Below the pieces are notes generated by a model, which saw only the letters and a list, made by a program, of their open reading frames with translations, had not been told where the DNA came from and made no database searches. A program made the position numbers and the translations under genes. From Glaciecola sp028401415 (GTDB lineage: Bacteria; Pseudomonadota; Gammaproteobacteria; Enterobacterales; Alteromonadaceae), in contig NZ_CP171821.2 of NCBI RefSeq assembly GCF_028401415.2, forward strand, positions 2,666,001 to 2,730,000: a DNA stretch of 64,000 nt, written 5' to 3'. Shown piece after piece: positions 18,315 to 26,696 of this stretch. Every line of letters starts with the position of its first letter. Positions within the stretch are counted from its first letter, which is position 1.

Positions 18315-18735
18315 ATGAAGACAAACATGGACAGCGCACTCGAACAGTTACAAAGTCTTTGCGCGCGAAACAATATACGATTAACCATTCAGCGAAAACA
18401 AGTCTTAGATTTGTTGATAAATGCTAAACAACCATTGTCAGCTTATGAGCTTACTCGCTTGTATAACAAACGCTTTGATAAACGAATAATAGCAACGTCG
18501 GTCTATCGAATCCTGGAGTTCTTCATTGAGTTGCGTATGGCTTACCGACTTGACACTGTTAACAAATTTATTGTTCGCCGACGTCAGAGCGGACTAACAC
18601 CAAACACCCAAGACGAAGAAAATGTTCCAGTATTCGCGGTGTGTATTCATTGCAACAATGTGCATGAAATCCCACTCTCAAATGCACTCACTCAAAACAT
18701 GCAGCAAATAGCAGACAAATCAAGCTTTAGAGTGG
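18315..18735 (+). pseudogene. zur: zur, 5' part, interrupted by IS21-type element
   Basis: This encodes the N-terminal ~140 residues of a Fur-family zinc repressor: the winged-helix DNA-binding part (RLTIQRKQVLDLLI, SVYRILEFFIELRMAYRL) and the first structural zinc pair CIHC in FAVCIHCNNVHEI. The frame then runs into the insertion element after FRVV. The second CxxC pair is beyond the insertion at 21316-21415. Joining the two parts without one copy of AGTGG gives 172 codons including the stop, i.e. 171 residues, the length of E. coli Zur. Without the C-terminal zinc ligands the fragment is unlikely to be a working repressor (inference). Confidence 0.9.
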
Positions 18736-18941
18736 TGCATGTTTCGGTCGAAATCGATCGACCATTTCGGTTCAATCCGCTCACTGATTTCGGTTTAAAG
18801 CGATCGCCTATTTCGGTTTTATCCGATCGATATTGACCATTTTCCGAAACGAGTGATCGGAATACCGAAAAAACCTTCTTTTTCTAGTTAAATCAATTGG
18901 TAAGCTAAGCCCTAACGTCATTGTTAAGGAAATGCGCCGCC

Positions 18942-20480
18942 ATGCCTAGAAAGAGAACGGAAATGAGAAAAGTAAAAGACGTCCTGCGCCTCAAATTCGA
19001 GGTAGGATTAAGCAATCGAGATATTGGTAAGTGCCTGAGCTTAGGCCCTGCTACCGTCAGTGAAGTGCTGACTCGATTTAAATCGAGCGAGCTAACGTGG
19101 CCTTTGCCTGAAGGCTTTAACGATACAGCACTTGAAGGTAAACTCTATGTTGGTAAGGCTTCGTCCAAACGCAATAAACGTCTGCCCGATTTCATAAAAA
19201 TGAAGGCAGAGCTTGCTCGCAAAGGTATGACTAAGCTATTGCTGTGGCAAGAATATTGCGAAGAAGACGCCGCTACTGCCTACGGCTACACGCAATACTG
19301 CGAACACTACCAACTGTGGTTGAAAAAGCAAAAGCGCAGCATGCGCCAGCATCATATTGCAGGCGATAAGCTCTTTATTGACTACTGCGGGCCAACGGTA
19401 CCTATCATCAGCCCAGATACCGGCGAGATTAGGTACCACGCCCAGATATTTGTTGCCACGCTAGGGGCATCGAATTACACCTATGTCGAAGCTGGTCGTT
19501 CACAAAAGCAAGAAGACTGGATAATGGCGCACGTACGTGCGTTTAATTACATCGGCGGCGTGCCACGCTTGTTGGTGCCTGACAATCTTAAATCAGCAGT
19601 AACCAAAACCCATCCTTATGCGCCCACGCTTAATGAGAATTATGCCAAGATGGCCAGACATTATGGCACAGCCATCATGCCCGCGAGGCCCTACAAGCCT
19701 AAAGATAAATCCAAAGCGGAGAATGCAGTGCTCATAGTAGAGCGCTGGATATTAATGCGCTTGCGCCATTATATGTTTTATACGCTGTCGGACTTAAATG
19801 CCAAAATCAAAGTGTTGATGGAGGATTTAAATCATCGACAGCAGCGCATGTATCCAGGCTCTCGCAAACAGCAGTTTGACCTACTAGATAAACCGGCTCT
19901 TGGTAGCTTACCCACTTATGCCTATGAGTACATCGATAGCAAACGAGCCAAGGTTGGCCCTGATTATCACATACTATATGAAAAGCATGCTTACTCTGTG
20001 CCTAATGCCCTAGTCGGCGATACCGTCACCCTCGAAGCCAGTGCTAACACCGTATGTATTTACCATCACAATCAATTAGTCGCTCAGCATACCCGCACGC
20101 ACAAAGATGGCGGCTTCACCACGCTCAAAGAGCATATGCCGCATAGCCATGTGAAACAGCGCTTCGGCCCAGAGCGCTTATTAAGCTGGGCTGAAAACAT
20201 AGGCGTGGGTGCACGTGAGGTAGTTCAGTGGCATATCCAAAGTCGCAAGCATCCTGAGCAATCGATTAAAAGTTGCTTAGCCATCCTGCATTTATCTAAA
20301 CAATATGGCAGTGCTAGATTGGAAGCAGCTTGTCAAAAAGCGCTGCTACTTGAACGGCCACATCGCACCGTGGTGGTGAACTTACTGAATAACCATAAAG
20401 AGACTGCCAATCCACTTACCGAGCAAGACGACACTCCCGTCACGCACCACAATATCCGTGGACAACATTACTACCAATAA
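18942..20480 (+). CDS. istA: IS21 transposase IstA (copy 1)
   Basis: IstA catalyses strand breakage and joining. Visible: the N-terminal helix-turn-helix (LRLKFEVGLSNRDIGKCLSLG), and the DDE core with DYCGPT, LVPDNLKSAV and KAENAVLIVE supplying Asp, Asp and Glu. It is 512 residues from ATG 18942, which has AAGGAAA upstream; upstream in-frame codons are element leader. It is followed after 9 bp by istB. Confidence 0.95.
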   Translation: MPRKRTEMRKVKDVLRLKFEVGLSNRDIGKCLSLGPATVSEVLTRFKSSELTWPLPEGFNDTALEGKLYVGKASSKRNKRLPDFIKMKAELARKGMTKLLLWQEYCEEDAATAYGYTQYCEHYQLWLKKQKRSMRQHHIAGDKLFIDYCGPTVPIISPDTGEIRYHAQIFVATLGASNYTYVEAGRSQKQEDWIMAHVRAFNYIGGVPRLLVPDNLKSAVTKTHPYAPTLNENYAKMARHYGTAIMPARPYKPKDKSKAENAVLIVERWILMRLRHYMFYTLSDLNAKIKVLMEDLNHRQQRMYPGSRKQQFDLLDKPALGSLPTYAYEYIDSKRAKVGPDYHILYEKHAYSVPNALVGDTVTLEASANTVCIYHHNQLVAQHTRTHKDGGFTTLKEHMPHSHVKQRFGPERLLSWAENIGVGAREVVQWHIQSRKHPEQSIKSCLAILHLSKQYGSARLEAACQKALLLERPHRTVVVNLLNNHKETANPLTEQDDTPVTHHNIRGQHYYQ

Positions 20481-20489
20481 GGAAAACCC

Positions 20490-21236
20490 ATGAACTCACA
20501 AGCATTGCAAGAGCAGTTGCGCTCACTGCGCCTTGGCCACTTCGGTCAAGCGCTGGAGCAGCAGCAAGCGCAGGCCAACACGTATGAAGACATGAGCTTC
20601 GAAGCCCGATTAGGCTTATTAGCTCAGCATGAAATACTGTGTCGGCAAAATACCAAAATAAAACGGTTAACTCGCCAAGCGCAGATGCGCTTAGATGCGC
20701 ATGCCAGTCATATTGATTACCGCGCGGCCCGCGGTATCCGCAAAGACAAAATGGCGACCTTACTGAGCGGGCAATACCTACACTACGCCCATAATATTAT
20801 CATTACCGGCGCAACCGGCTGCGGCAAGACTTACCTTAGCTGTGCTCTCGGACAGCAGGCCTGTGAGCAACATCACACGGTGAAATACTACCGATTAGGA
20901 CAGTTACTCGACGAGCTAAATATCGGTCATGCCGATGGCAGCTATCGTCAACAACTGGCGCAAATTGCAAAGAAAAAGCTCTTAATCTTAGACGACTGGG
21001 GCATGGAAAAACTTAACGCTAGGCAAGCTAACGACTTACTAGATGTCATGGAAGACCGATACCAAAATGCCAGCACTATTATCGCTAGTCAAATACCGGT
21101 AACCGAGTGGTACAAGCTCATCACAAACCCAACGGTAGCCGACGCTCTGCTAGACCGATTATTACACAATAGTCACCGCATAGAATTAGCGGGTGAGTCA
21201 ATGAGAAAACTAGACCAATCCGATCAGTTAGCGTAA
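20490..21236 (+). CDS. istB: IS21 helper ATPase IstB (copy 1)
   Basis: IstB is the AAA+ regulator that assembles on target DNA and activates IstA. Walker A is GATGCGKTYL and Walker B is LLILDDWG; the C-terminal arginine region (RLLHNSHRIEL) is typical. At 248 residues it is of normal length and starts 9 bp after istA, preceded by AAGGAAAA. Confidence 0.95.
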   Translation: MNSQALQEQLRSLRLGHFGQALEQQQAQANTYEDMSFEARLGLLAQHEILCRQNTKIKRLTRQAQMRLDAHASHIDYRAARGIRKDKMATLLSGQYLHYAHNIIITGATGCGKTYLSCALGQQACEQHHTVKYYRLGQLLDELNIGHADGSYRQQLAQIAKKKLLILDDWGMEKLNARQANDLLDVMEDRYQNASTIIASQIPVTEWYKLITNPTVADALLDRLLHNSHRIELAGESMRKLDQSDQLA

Positions 21237-21315
21237 AAAGAGAGTTGAGAGAAAAGAAGGTTATGAAGCGATCGGATAAAACCGAAATGACTGACTGTTT
21301 TTACCGGAATACGCA

Positions 21316-21415
21316 AGTGGTAGACTCAAAAATTGAATTGAGAGCAATATGCCAGTCTTGTGAGTGCGCATCTCGCGCTTTAGGAAAGGAAAACAACTTT
21401 GAAGAACATGATTGA
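21316..21415 (+). pseudogene. zur: zur, 3' part, behind the IS21-type element
   Basis: Reading on from the split codon, this stretch gives VDSKIELRAICQSCECASR and ends at TGA 21413-21415. It supplies the second zinc pair CQSC of Zur. AGTGG at 21316-21320 is the second copy of the target duplication. The end overlaps the start of the MerC-like gene by 17 bp, so the two were translationally coupled before the insertion. Confidence 0.88.
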
Positions 21416-21809
21416 TATTGGCGATAAAACCGCCATTGTCTTATCCTTCTTATGTGCTTTGCACTGCATCGCCACACCTTTATTATTGCTTGCGATCCCT
21501 GCGATTGCAGCAAGCATTACATTCGATTTAGAAATAATTCATCTTATTTTATTGTTTTTTGTTATTCCCATTAGTGCTGTTACCATCATTTCAGGCTATC
21601 GCAGGCACGAGAAAGTCAAGGCCTTAATCATCAGTTTCACAGGGGTTCTTACCCTTATTGCTGCTTTGATATTTGGGCATGATCTATTTGCAGGGACCGG
21701 AGAAACAATACTCACGTTAATCGGATCGGGGTTAGTTGCCTTTGGGCATGTACTAAACCTTAAGCTGCGCATACATAATGACCGTGGCATATCCCCCCAG
21801 CAAAGTTAA
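21399..21809 (+). CDS. MerC-like small membrane protein (copy 1)
   Basis: A 136-residue protein with four hydrophobic segments, opening with GDKTAIVLSFLCALHC and carrying the LHCIATPLL segment, matches MerC-domain proteins, which move metal ions across the inner membrane. The start is TTG at 21399 with AGGAAAGGA eight bases upstream; the paralogue at 25391 starts at the matching residue with GTG. It overlaps the zur stop, so it likely belongs to the zur transcript and may be affected by the IS insertion. In this zinc cluster the cargo may be zinc rather than mercury (inference). Confidence 0.82.
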   Translation: MKNMIDIGDKTAIVLSFLCALHCIATPLLLLAIPAIAASITFDLEIIHLILLFFVIPISAVTIISGYRRHEKVKALIISFTGVLTLIAALIFGHDLFAGTGETILTLIGSGLVAFGHVLNLKLRIHNDRGISPQQS

Positions 21810-21821
21810 TTTTACTTTATA

Positions 21822-21854
21822 AATTAAAAAAGGCCCCAAAAAAATTAGGGCCTT
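21822..21854 (-). terminator. Intrinsic terminator after the SnoaL-like gene
   Basis: On the minus strand AAGGCCC and GGGCCTT form a perfect 7-bp stem around an 11-base loop, followed at once by a T-rich run (21822-21829). It lies about 80 bp past the stop at 21936. On the plus strand there is no U-run, so it mainly serves the minus-strand gene. Confidence 0.8.
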
Positions 21855-21935
21855 CGTCACCTCTCGTAAGGAATGTCACACGTTACATTTCACGAGCAGA
21901 GCATCGACTGCATCAATGCTCCATAGGTCAGGTTA

Positions 21936-22445
21936 TTACTCCGGATTGAAAGGTAGCGAAGAGTGGTGAAGATTGATTTTTACATTGCCTTCGTCATCCT
22001 TTACATAGCCAAAGCTGTACTCAACTTTTACGACGTCGCCGTCGGTTTTGGTAAAGTAATAGTTACCCATAGACATAGCTGAGTCACCGTCAGTAATGAT
22101 GCCTTCGTTTTCCCAGCGGACATTAGTGTATGGTGCTAGTGCAAAACCACCATCTTCTTCCATGTCTTGTCCAATGAAGTATGAAAGCGCTTCTTTGTGC
22201 GTACCACGGAATTGGTCCACAGACGCTAGGGTCGGCTTGAATAAAACCGTACCTTCGCCAAAGTTATAGAACTTGTCGATATGAGCAATCGCCGCTGCAC
22301 GCGGGTCTTCAGCTGCGCCAATAGTAACGATGCCATTACCCCATGCCTGTTGAGCCGCTTCAACTTCCTTCGTAGTGATAGCTGCTGCGCTTACAGTTGC
22401 AGAAAATAACGATAACCCAATTGCTGTAGCAAGTACTTTTTTCAT
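21936..22445 (-). CDS. Secreted SnoaL/NTF2-like protein
   Basis: A signal peptide (MKKVLATAIGLSLFSATVSA) leads a ~150-residue domain that looks like the NTF2/SnoaL cone fold: an N-terminal helix (VEAAQQAWGNGIVTIG), AAIAHIDKFYNFGEGTVLFKPT, and a strand series ending KINLHHSSLPF. Related secreted proteins are often mislabelled as phosphoribosyl-AMP cyclohydrolase in databases. The C-terminal HH and the position in a zinc cluster hint at a link to zinc supply, and a 22-bp palindrome lies just upstream. No enzymatic role can be claimed. ATG 22445 has AGAGG upstream. Confidence 0.75.
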   Translation of the reverse strand: MKKVLATAIGLSLFSATVSAAAITTKEVEAAQQAWGNGIVTIGAAEDPRAAAIAHIDKFYNFGEGTVLFKPTLASVDQFRGTHKEALSYFIGQDMEEDGGFALAPYTNVRWENEGIITDGDSAMSMGNYYFTKTDGDVVKVEYSFGYVKDDEGNVKINLHHSSLPFNPE

Positions 22446-22461
22446 TTTTAGACCTCTGTTG

Positions 22462-22483
22462 TTGTAATGATATACTATTACAA
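22462..22483. promoter_or_regulatory. 22-bp palindrome upstream of the SnoaL-like gene
   Basis: The arms TTGTAAT and ATTACAA are perfect and the centre (GATATACT) is nearly symmetric. It begins 17 bp before the start codon, where a repressor would block transcription or initiation. It resembles Zur/Fur-type operators in size and AT content but not the exact Zur core. Confidence 0.5.
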
Positions 22484-22702
22484 ATATTTTCAACATATGG
22501 ATTACAAGAATTGAAAGAAAGAACCGAGCATTTGGTCATGAATTTTTCTGAGGATGTGGTATTCAGCGCATCATGAAGCGTCGAAACCTCCAAAATCACT
22601 TTTAACTGGCATTGACGCATCTAATATGCGTTTTGCTCAATCTGTGCTTCTCCCCGCCGCGGTGTAGCGCATTAGGTAGGGTTTACGCCTTGAGGGCGTT
22701 TG

Positions 22703-24436
22703 CTACCAAGAGCCATACATAGGATTGGGTAGCAAAATAAATCTCGACGGCCATTGTTGTACAAGCTCATCTGGGTCAGCATCTTCTTGCGTGATACCGC
22801 TGAAGTCCTCAATATTATCGCCTACTTCCATAATAATCTGCTGATTTATGCGCCAAGCAGCTGATATTGGATTGCCATCTTCTCTATAGCAATCGGCCCT
22901 ACCCGCTTGGACTTGTTGCCGTCGTAAATCCTTGTCGTTGATAATCTTGTCTTGATAAATTGATAAGCCATCCATTGCGCTCTTGTCTGCTTGCGAGCGG
23001 CCAAGTAAGCATGTGTTTTCGGCGTTGATGGGCAAGCCGAGCGCGGTTAAATTGGCCCAAGTATGGGCGTCCAGACTTTTATCGCGGTTGGTAATTAGCG
23101 CAAGTTTACCGCCATTATCTAGCACCGATTGCATGAAGCTTTGTGCACCAGGAACGAGTTCTGCCGATTCGTCCTTCACCCACTGTGCCCATGTGTCTGG
23201 CGAATAGCTCAGCCCATTTTCATCCAGAATGACCTGATATGGACTATTATCGAGGATGGTTTCATCAACATCCATCACGACCACCCAATTATCCGCAGGC
23301 GTGGAACCTTGCTCAATCATCATTTGCGCTTGTTGATACACTGCGCGAGTTAAAAAGCGATATTCTTTGCTTGATGTTTGCCATTTTACGGCATTACTTA
23401 ATGGCTTGATTGATGACGAAATGTCTAAGGATACTGCACAGTGATCGCTAAGCATCTCGTCCACTTCCATATTGTCAAAATCATGCGCTTGGCTCTTAAA
23501 TGTCAAAGCACTGACTGGCATTTCTCCTACAAAGACCAAATCAATTGGCGCAGGATAGTATGGGTGGCAACCGATTAAATCAGCCGTGGTATTAACCAAG
23601 CTAGATGCTGAACCGTCAGTATTCGTAAACAGCTGTTGAGTTAAGTGGTTGTAGGGTGCGCTTAAACGATGATTAAAATCGCCCAATAATAAATACGGAG
23701 AATTTTCACGCTCTTTGCCCTCAATCCATCCATCTAAAACGGGTGTTTGCTTAGCAAATACTGCACAGTCTTCTCGGTCAGAACGACTGTAATTGTCAAC
23801 AAAGCATCCACTTTTCATATGCACATTCAAAATAGAGATGTCACCGAAAGCCGTGGAAACGTTCATTTCCAGGCCATAACGCAAACCCGGCATGTCTAGA
23901 CCGAAAGCATCAATGCCTTGAATGCTATTCACGCCTAGCTCATTGCGCACGGCATAGGCTAATTTTTGCTGAGTGGATGTTCTGCCTGAGCGTCGGCAGG
24001 TGTAGGGCTCGCTGTCTTGGCGGGGCGACATAAAGACTTGCCATTGGTCTTGCGGAAACAACATTCGCACAGCGCGTTCAGAACCCACCTCTTGAAGGGC
24101 ATAAATATCCGCATCGACTCGCTCAATGTAAGCACGCATAGCGTCAATTTCATCTTTAGTCCGAGGTTTGCAACCGGTGTCTATAGGATAGGCTAGATGC
24201 TCTACGTTCCATGTCGCTACGCGCAGTGCTGAAGCTTTTGTAATAGATAGTACGTTGACTGGCTGAAGTTGTGCATCATGCGCGGTCGCATCGAGGTCGT
24301 GGTTAGTTGCACAGGCCATCAAAGAGAATGCCGCCATGCCTACCAACGCTACTTGTGAAGTGCGTATTAACGCTTTTTTGACTGTGTTAGGTCGTTTGGA
24401 AGTGTTACTTATTATTGCATTTGAACTTGCACTCAT
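22703..24436 (-). CDS. Fusion lipoprotein: endonuclease/exonuclease/phosphatase domain + HAD acid phosphatase
   Basis: The N-terminus has a lipoprotein signal (lipobox LMAC, Cys near residue 42). Residues ~60-345 are an EEP domain: RVATWNVEHL, YALQEVGSE, LNVHMKSGCF, LLLGDFNHRLS, and SDHCAVSLD give the usual Asn, Glu, Asp and His residues. Residues ~365-577 are a HAD phosphatase of the class B/e(P4) type with VVMDVDETILDNSPY, ALITNRD and GDNIEDFSG. Both halves hydrolyse phosphate bonds, so the protein may scavenge phosphate from nucleic acid or nucleotides outside the inner membrane. The fusion is unusual. It lies inside the zinc cluster but reads toward the SnoaL-like gene. Confidence 0.88.
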   Translation of the reverse strand: MSASSNAIISNTSKRPNTVKKALIRTSQVALVGMAAFSLMACATNHDLDATAHDAQLQPVNVLSITKASALRVATWNVEHLAYPIDTGCKPRTKDEIDAMRAYIERVDADIYALQEVGSERAVRMLFPQDQWQVFMSPRQDSEPYTCRRSGRTSTQQKLAYAVRNELGVNSIQGIDAFGLDMPGLRYGLEMNVSTAFGDISILNVHMKSGCFVDNYSRSDREDCAVFAKQTPVLDGWIEGKERENSPYLLLGDFNHRLSAPYNHLTQQLFTNTDGSASSLVNTTADLIGCHPYYPAPIDLVFVGEMPVSALTFKSQAHDFDNMEVDEMLSDHCAVSLDISSSIKPLSNAVKWQTSSKEYRFLTRAVYQQAQMMIEQGSTPADNWVVVMDVDETILDNSPYQVILDENGLSYSPDTWAQWVKDESAELVPGAQSFMQSVLDNGGKLALITNRDKSLDAHTWANLTALGLPINAENTCLLGRSQADKSAMDGLSIYQDKIINDKDLRRQQVQAGRADCYREDGNPISAAWRINQQIIMEVGDNIEDFSGITQEDADPDELVQQWPSRFILLPNPMYGSW

Positions 24437-24636
24437 TTAACTCACGCCTTTTTGAATATTATTGATCTATTGTGACCCTTTATTATTTATACATTGTGAC
24501 ACTAATGAAAGATGGCGCTAGCGGAAAAATTAACGCTCATCATCACAATAATTGATTAGTAAAAGCTAAAACGCATATCGTACATGTTAACAAACGCATT
24601 ATTTTTAATTTTCATTCTGTTTAAACTTAATGCTAT

Positions 24637-24649
24637 GTTATATTGTATC
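24637..24649. promoter_or_regulatory. Imperfect Zur-box-like sequence before zrgA
   Basis: ATGTTATA followed by TTGTATC gives one perfect and one degenerate half of the Zur operator, 76 bp before the zrgA start and in the gap shared with the divergent fusion lipoprotein gene. Weaker than the site at 18170. Confidence 0.4.
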
Positions 24650-24724
24650 GAAAGTGCACATGTAGTGTTTTAAGCTTTTATACAAAACAATACTATGGTC
24701 GTCAGACTCAGTTAAGAGGAAACA

Positions 24725-25333
24725 ATGTCTAAATCGATTTCTCATATTGCTTCGTTATCTGCACTAAGTTTACTGGTTTGCCACAGTGCAAGTGCACAAA
24801 AGCACGTGCATGGCGAAGGTCAATTGCTTATTGCACAGCAACAACAAGACTGGCAGTTCGAATTTGTATTACCAGCAGCCGACATGCTTGGATTTGAGCA
24901 TGCGCCAGAAACAGAGCAGCAAAAAGAAACACTCAATCTAGTCGTTGAAAAAGTGGAAGGCGTGCGCGACATTATTCAGCTTCCTGAATCTTGCCAATTG
25001 ACATCAATGTCCCACTCTCTTGACGATTTCAAACCCGGTGAACAAATAAGTACCAGCAATCACAGTCACTCAAAAGAGCATGAACACGCTCATGATGATG
25101 AGCATAAACACGGTGACTCTCATGACCATGACCACAATCATGGTGAGCATGCTCATATGGATATTATCATTACCTATCAATTTAGCTGCGAGGTGTCTCC
25201 CGAGCAAATGGAAGTGACACTGTTAAGTTGGGCGGACACCCTAAGCAAGCTCAACACGCAGTGGATAATCAATGATGGACAAGGTGCAAGTGTATTACAG
25301 CCTTCATCTAATCTCGTTAATTTTAACCAATAA
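24725..25333 (+). CDS. zrgA: ZrgA-family periplasmic zinc-binding protein (DUF2796)
   Basis: ZrgA is the periplasmic component of the Zrg zinc-uptake system known from Vibrio. The signal peptide ends near ASA, the mature start QKHVHGEGQLLIA is the DUF2796 signature, DMLGFEHAPETEQQK follows, and a ~45-residue His/Asp/Glu-rich segment (residues ~115-150) is an obvious zinc-binding loop. AAGAGGAAACA precedes the ATG. Its partner genes (DUF3299 proteins, ABC ATPase and permease) lie within 5 kb, which supports the assignment. Expression is probably zinc-repressed. Confidence 0.9.
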   Translation: MSKSISHIASLSALSLLVCHSASAQKHVHGEGQLLIAQQQQDWQFEFVLPAADMLGFEHAPETEQQKETLNLVVEKVEGVRDIIQLPESCQLTSMSHSLDDFKPGEQISTSNHSHSKEHEHAHDDEHKHGDSHDHDHNHGEHAHMDIIITYQFSCEVSPEQMEVTLLSWADTLSKLNTQWIINDGQGASVLQPSSNLVNFNQ

Positions 25334-25390
25334 CGCTGTATACATCAGGCAATCGCTTTAAATTTGACATAAAAACTGGAGAAAGAGTTA

Positions 25391-25804
25391 GTGAATAAAC
25401 TCATCGATGCGGGTGATAAAACGGCAATAGCACTGTCGTTTGTATGCGTGTTGCACTGCATTGCTTTACCCTTAATTTTAATTATATTGCCGTCGGTATC
25501 GGGCTTCCTCGCCTTTGATGATGAGAGTTTTCATATATGGGTTGCGTTTGCTGTTATCCCTATTAGTTTGTTTGCCATACTCTCAGGTTACCTTCATCAC
25601 CGACGCACTAGTGTGTTTTTGGTAAGTGCTATTGGCATGCTGATATTAATTGGAACCGCCATATTTGGACATTACATATTTGGGGAAAAAGGCGAAGTAA
25701 TCGCCACCTTATTTGGTTCAGCCCTGATCGCTTTTGGACATCTTCGCAATTTCAGATTAAGACAAACCAAGCCCTGTCCAGCGGGCGCTGAGCATAGTAA
25801 ATAA
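25391..25804 (+). CDS. MerC-like small membrane protein (copy 2)
   Basis: This 137-residue paralogue of the protein at 21399 opens with GDKTAIALSFVCVLHC and keeps the same four-helix layout and the LHCIALPL segment. It starts with GTG behind GGAGAAAGAG and lies 57 bp downstream of zrgA, so it is in the zrgA transcript. MerC proteins carry metal ions over the inner membrane; zinc is the likely cargo here (inference from context). Confidence 0.82.
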   Translation: MNKLIDAGDKTAIALSFVCVLHCIALPLILIILPSVSGFLAFDDESFHIWVAFAVIPISLFAILSGYLHHRRTSVFLVSAIGMLILIGTAIFGHYIFGEKGEVIATLFGSALIAFGHLRNFRLRQTKPCPAGAEHSK

Positions 25805-25961
25805 ATAGACTTAAGTAATGGTCAAGCCCATTGGAGGCCTTCTAAAGATGCGTTTCTCATATGGGAGTAATAAGCTAAAACGCAAGCACGGTAATGATAA
25901 TATGAGCGCAAGCCCTCAATTAGAAAGCATAGACATTGAAGCACTCACGCATAGATACGCG

Positions 25962-26630
25962 TCAATGCTGACGAAAGTCGTCAGGATCCTCATAATACGG
26001 TTCAATAGATACTACGTCTAAGATATAGGCTGAAGTGCCTAACGGATCTTCAAATAAACCTCTGCGCAGCACTCCATTTAATCGATATGCTTGAGTGATT
26101 TCAAAATCGCTAAAGCCTTGGCCCAGTTGTGAAAAAATAATCTGATTGGGCGGAGGCGGCGGGAAATGCAGGCACGCGCCAAAGTACGGCACAATAAAAA
26201 TGTTACTAAGACTTTTGTCTTTATTGTAATCTATTGGCACAATAAACCCTGCAATCGAAACGCTCTGATTGTCGAAGGTATCCACGCTATTGGTTGAAAC
26301 CATCGCTGCGCTGTAATCATCATCCGATGTCGCTTCTAATGAGAGTAAGATATTGTCTGCAAATTCGGTGGGAGTGCTGGCTTGTTTTTGTTGGTACTTT
26401 TCTAACACAGACTTTTCGTTAGCGGGAAGTAGTTGTGACCACTGTACGTCGACTGGCCTGTTTGTTTCAAGACGACTGGCTAGAGCACTATCGCTCGTTT
26501 CATAAACATGTGGCTTAGGTAAAAACCATTGTGCTAAGGTATTTTGATATTTGACGTAAATGAGTCCAATGCCCACTCCCAGAAGTATGCATGCAACAAA
26601 CGCGGCGAGGAGCTTATGAGTATCTTTCAT
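25962..26630 (-). CDS. DUF3299 protein (Zrg system, copy 1)
   Basis: A membrane anchor (residues ~9-28) precedes a DUF3299 domain: VDVQWSQLLP, VSIAGFIVPIDY, and the signature FIVPYFGACLHFPPPPPNQIIF, whose Cys-His and poly-Pro loop may bind metal. DUF3299 proteins belong to the Zrg zinc-uptake gene set; their exact step is unknown. ATG 26630 is preferred over the TTG at 26633. It is the last gene of a three-gene minus-strand unit. Confidence 0.82.
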   Translation of the reverse strand: MKDTHKLLAAFVACILLGVGIGLIYVKYQNTLAQWFLPKPHVYETSDSALASRLETNRPVDVQWSQLLPANEKSVLEKYQQKQASTPTEFADNILLSLEATSDDDYSAAMVSTNSVDTFDNQSVSIAGFIVPIDYNKDKSLSNIFIVPYFGACLHFPPPPPNQIIFSQLGQGFSDFEITQAYRLNGVLRRGLFEDPLGTSAYILDVVSIEPYYEDPDDFRQH

Positions 26631-26696
26631 CAATTACGTCACTTTGTCGCGATACTTTACCTTGCGGTTTCTATGATATCTGAACCAACAAAGACC

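Larger units (their letters stand above)
18736..21315 (+). mobile_element. IS21-family element, copy 1 (inserted in zur)
   Basis: A 2580-bp element with istA and istB. The ends are an imperfect inverted repeat: left TGCATGTTTCGGTCGAAA, right (inverted) TGCGTATTCCGGTAAAA. Inside both ends lie further copies of an ATTTCGGTTTTATCCGATC-like sequence, the multiple terminal repeats usual for IS21. The 5-bp AGTGG is duplicated at 18731-18735 and 21316-21320. Both genes are intact, so it may still be mobile. Confidence 0.92.

Noticed and set aside
22685..22699. ACGCC/GGCGT hairpin after the fusion lipoprotein gene
   Set aside because: Five weak pairs and no U-run on the gene's strand.
25818..26021. 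67-residue plus-strand ORF after the second MerC-like gene
   Set aside because: It runs into the antisense of the DUF3299 gene and shows no family or clear ribosome-binding site.
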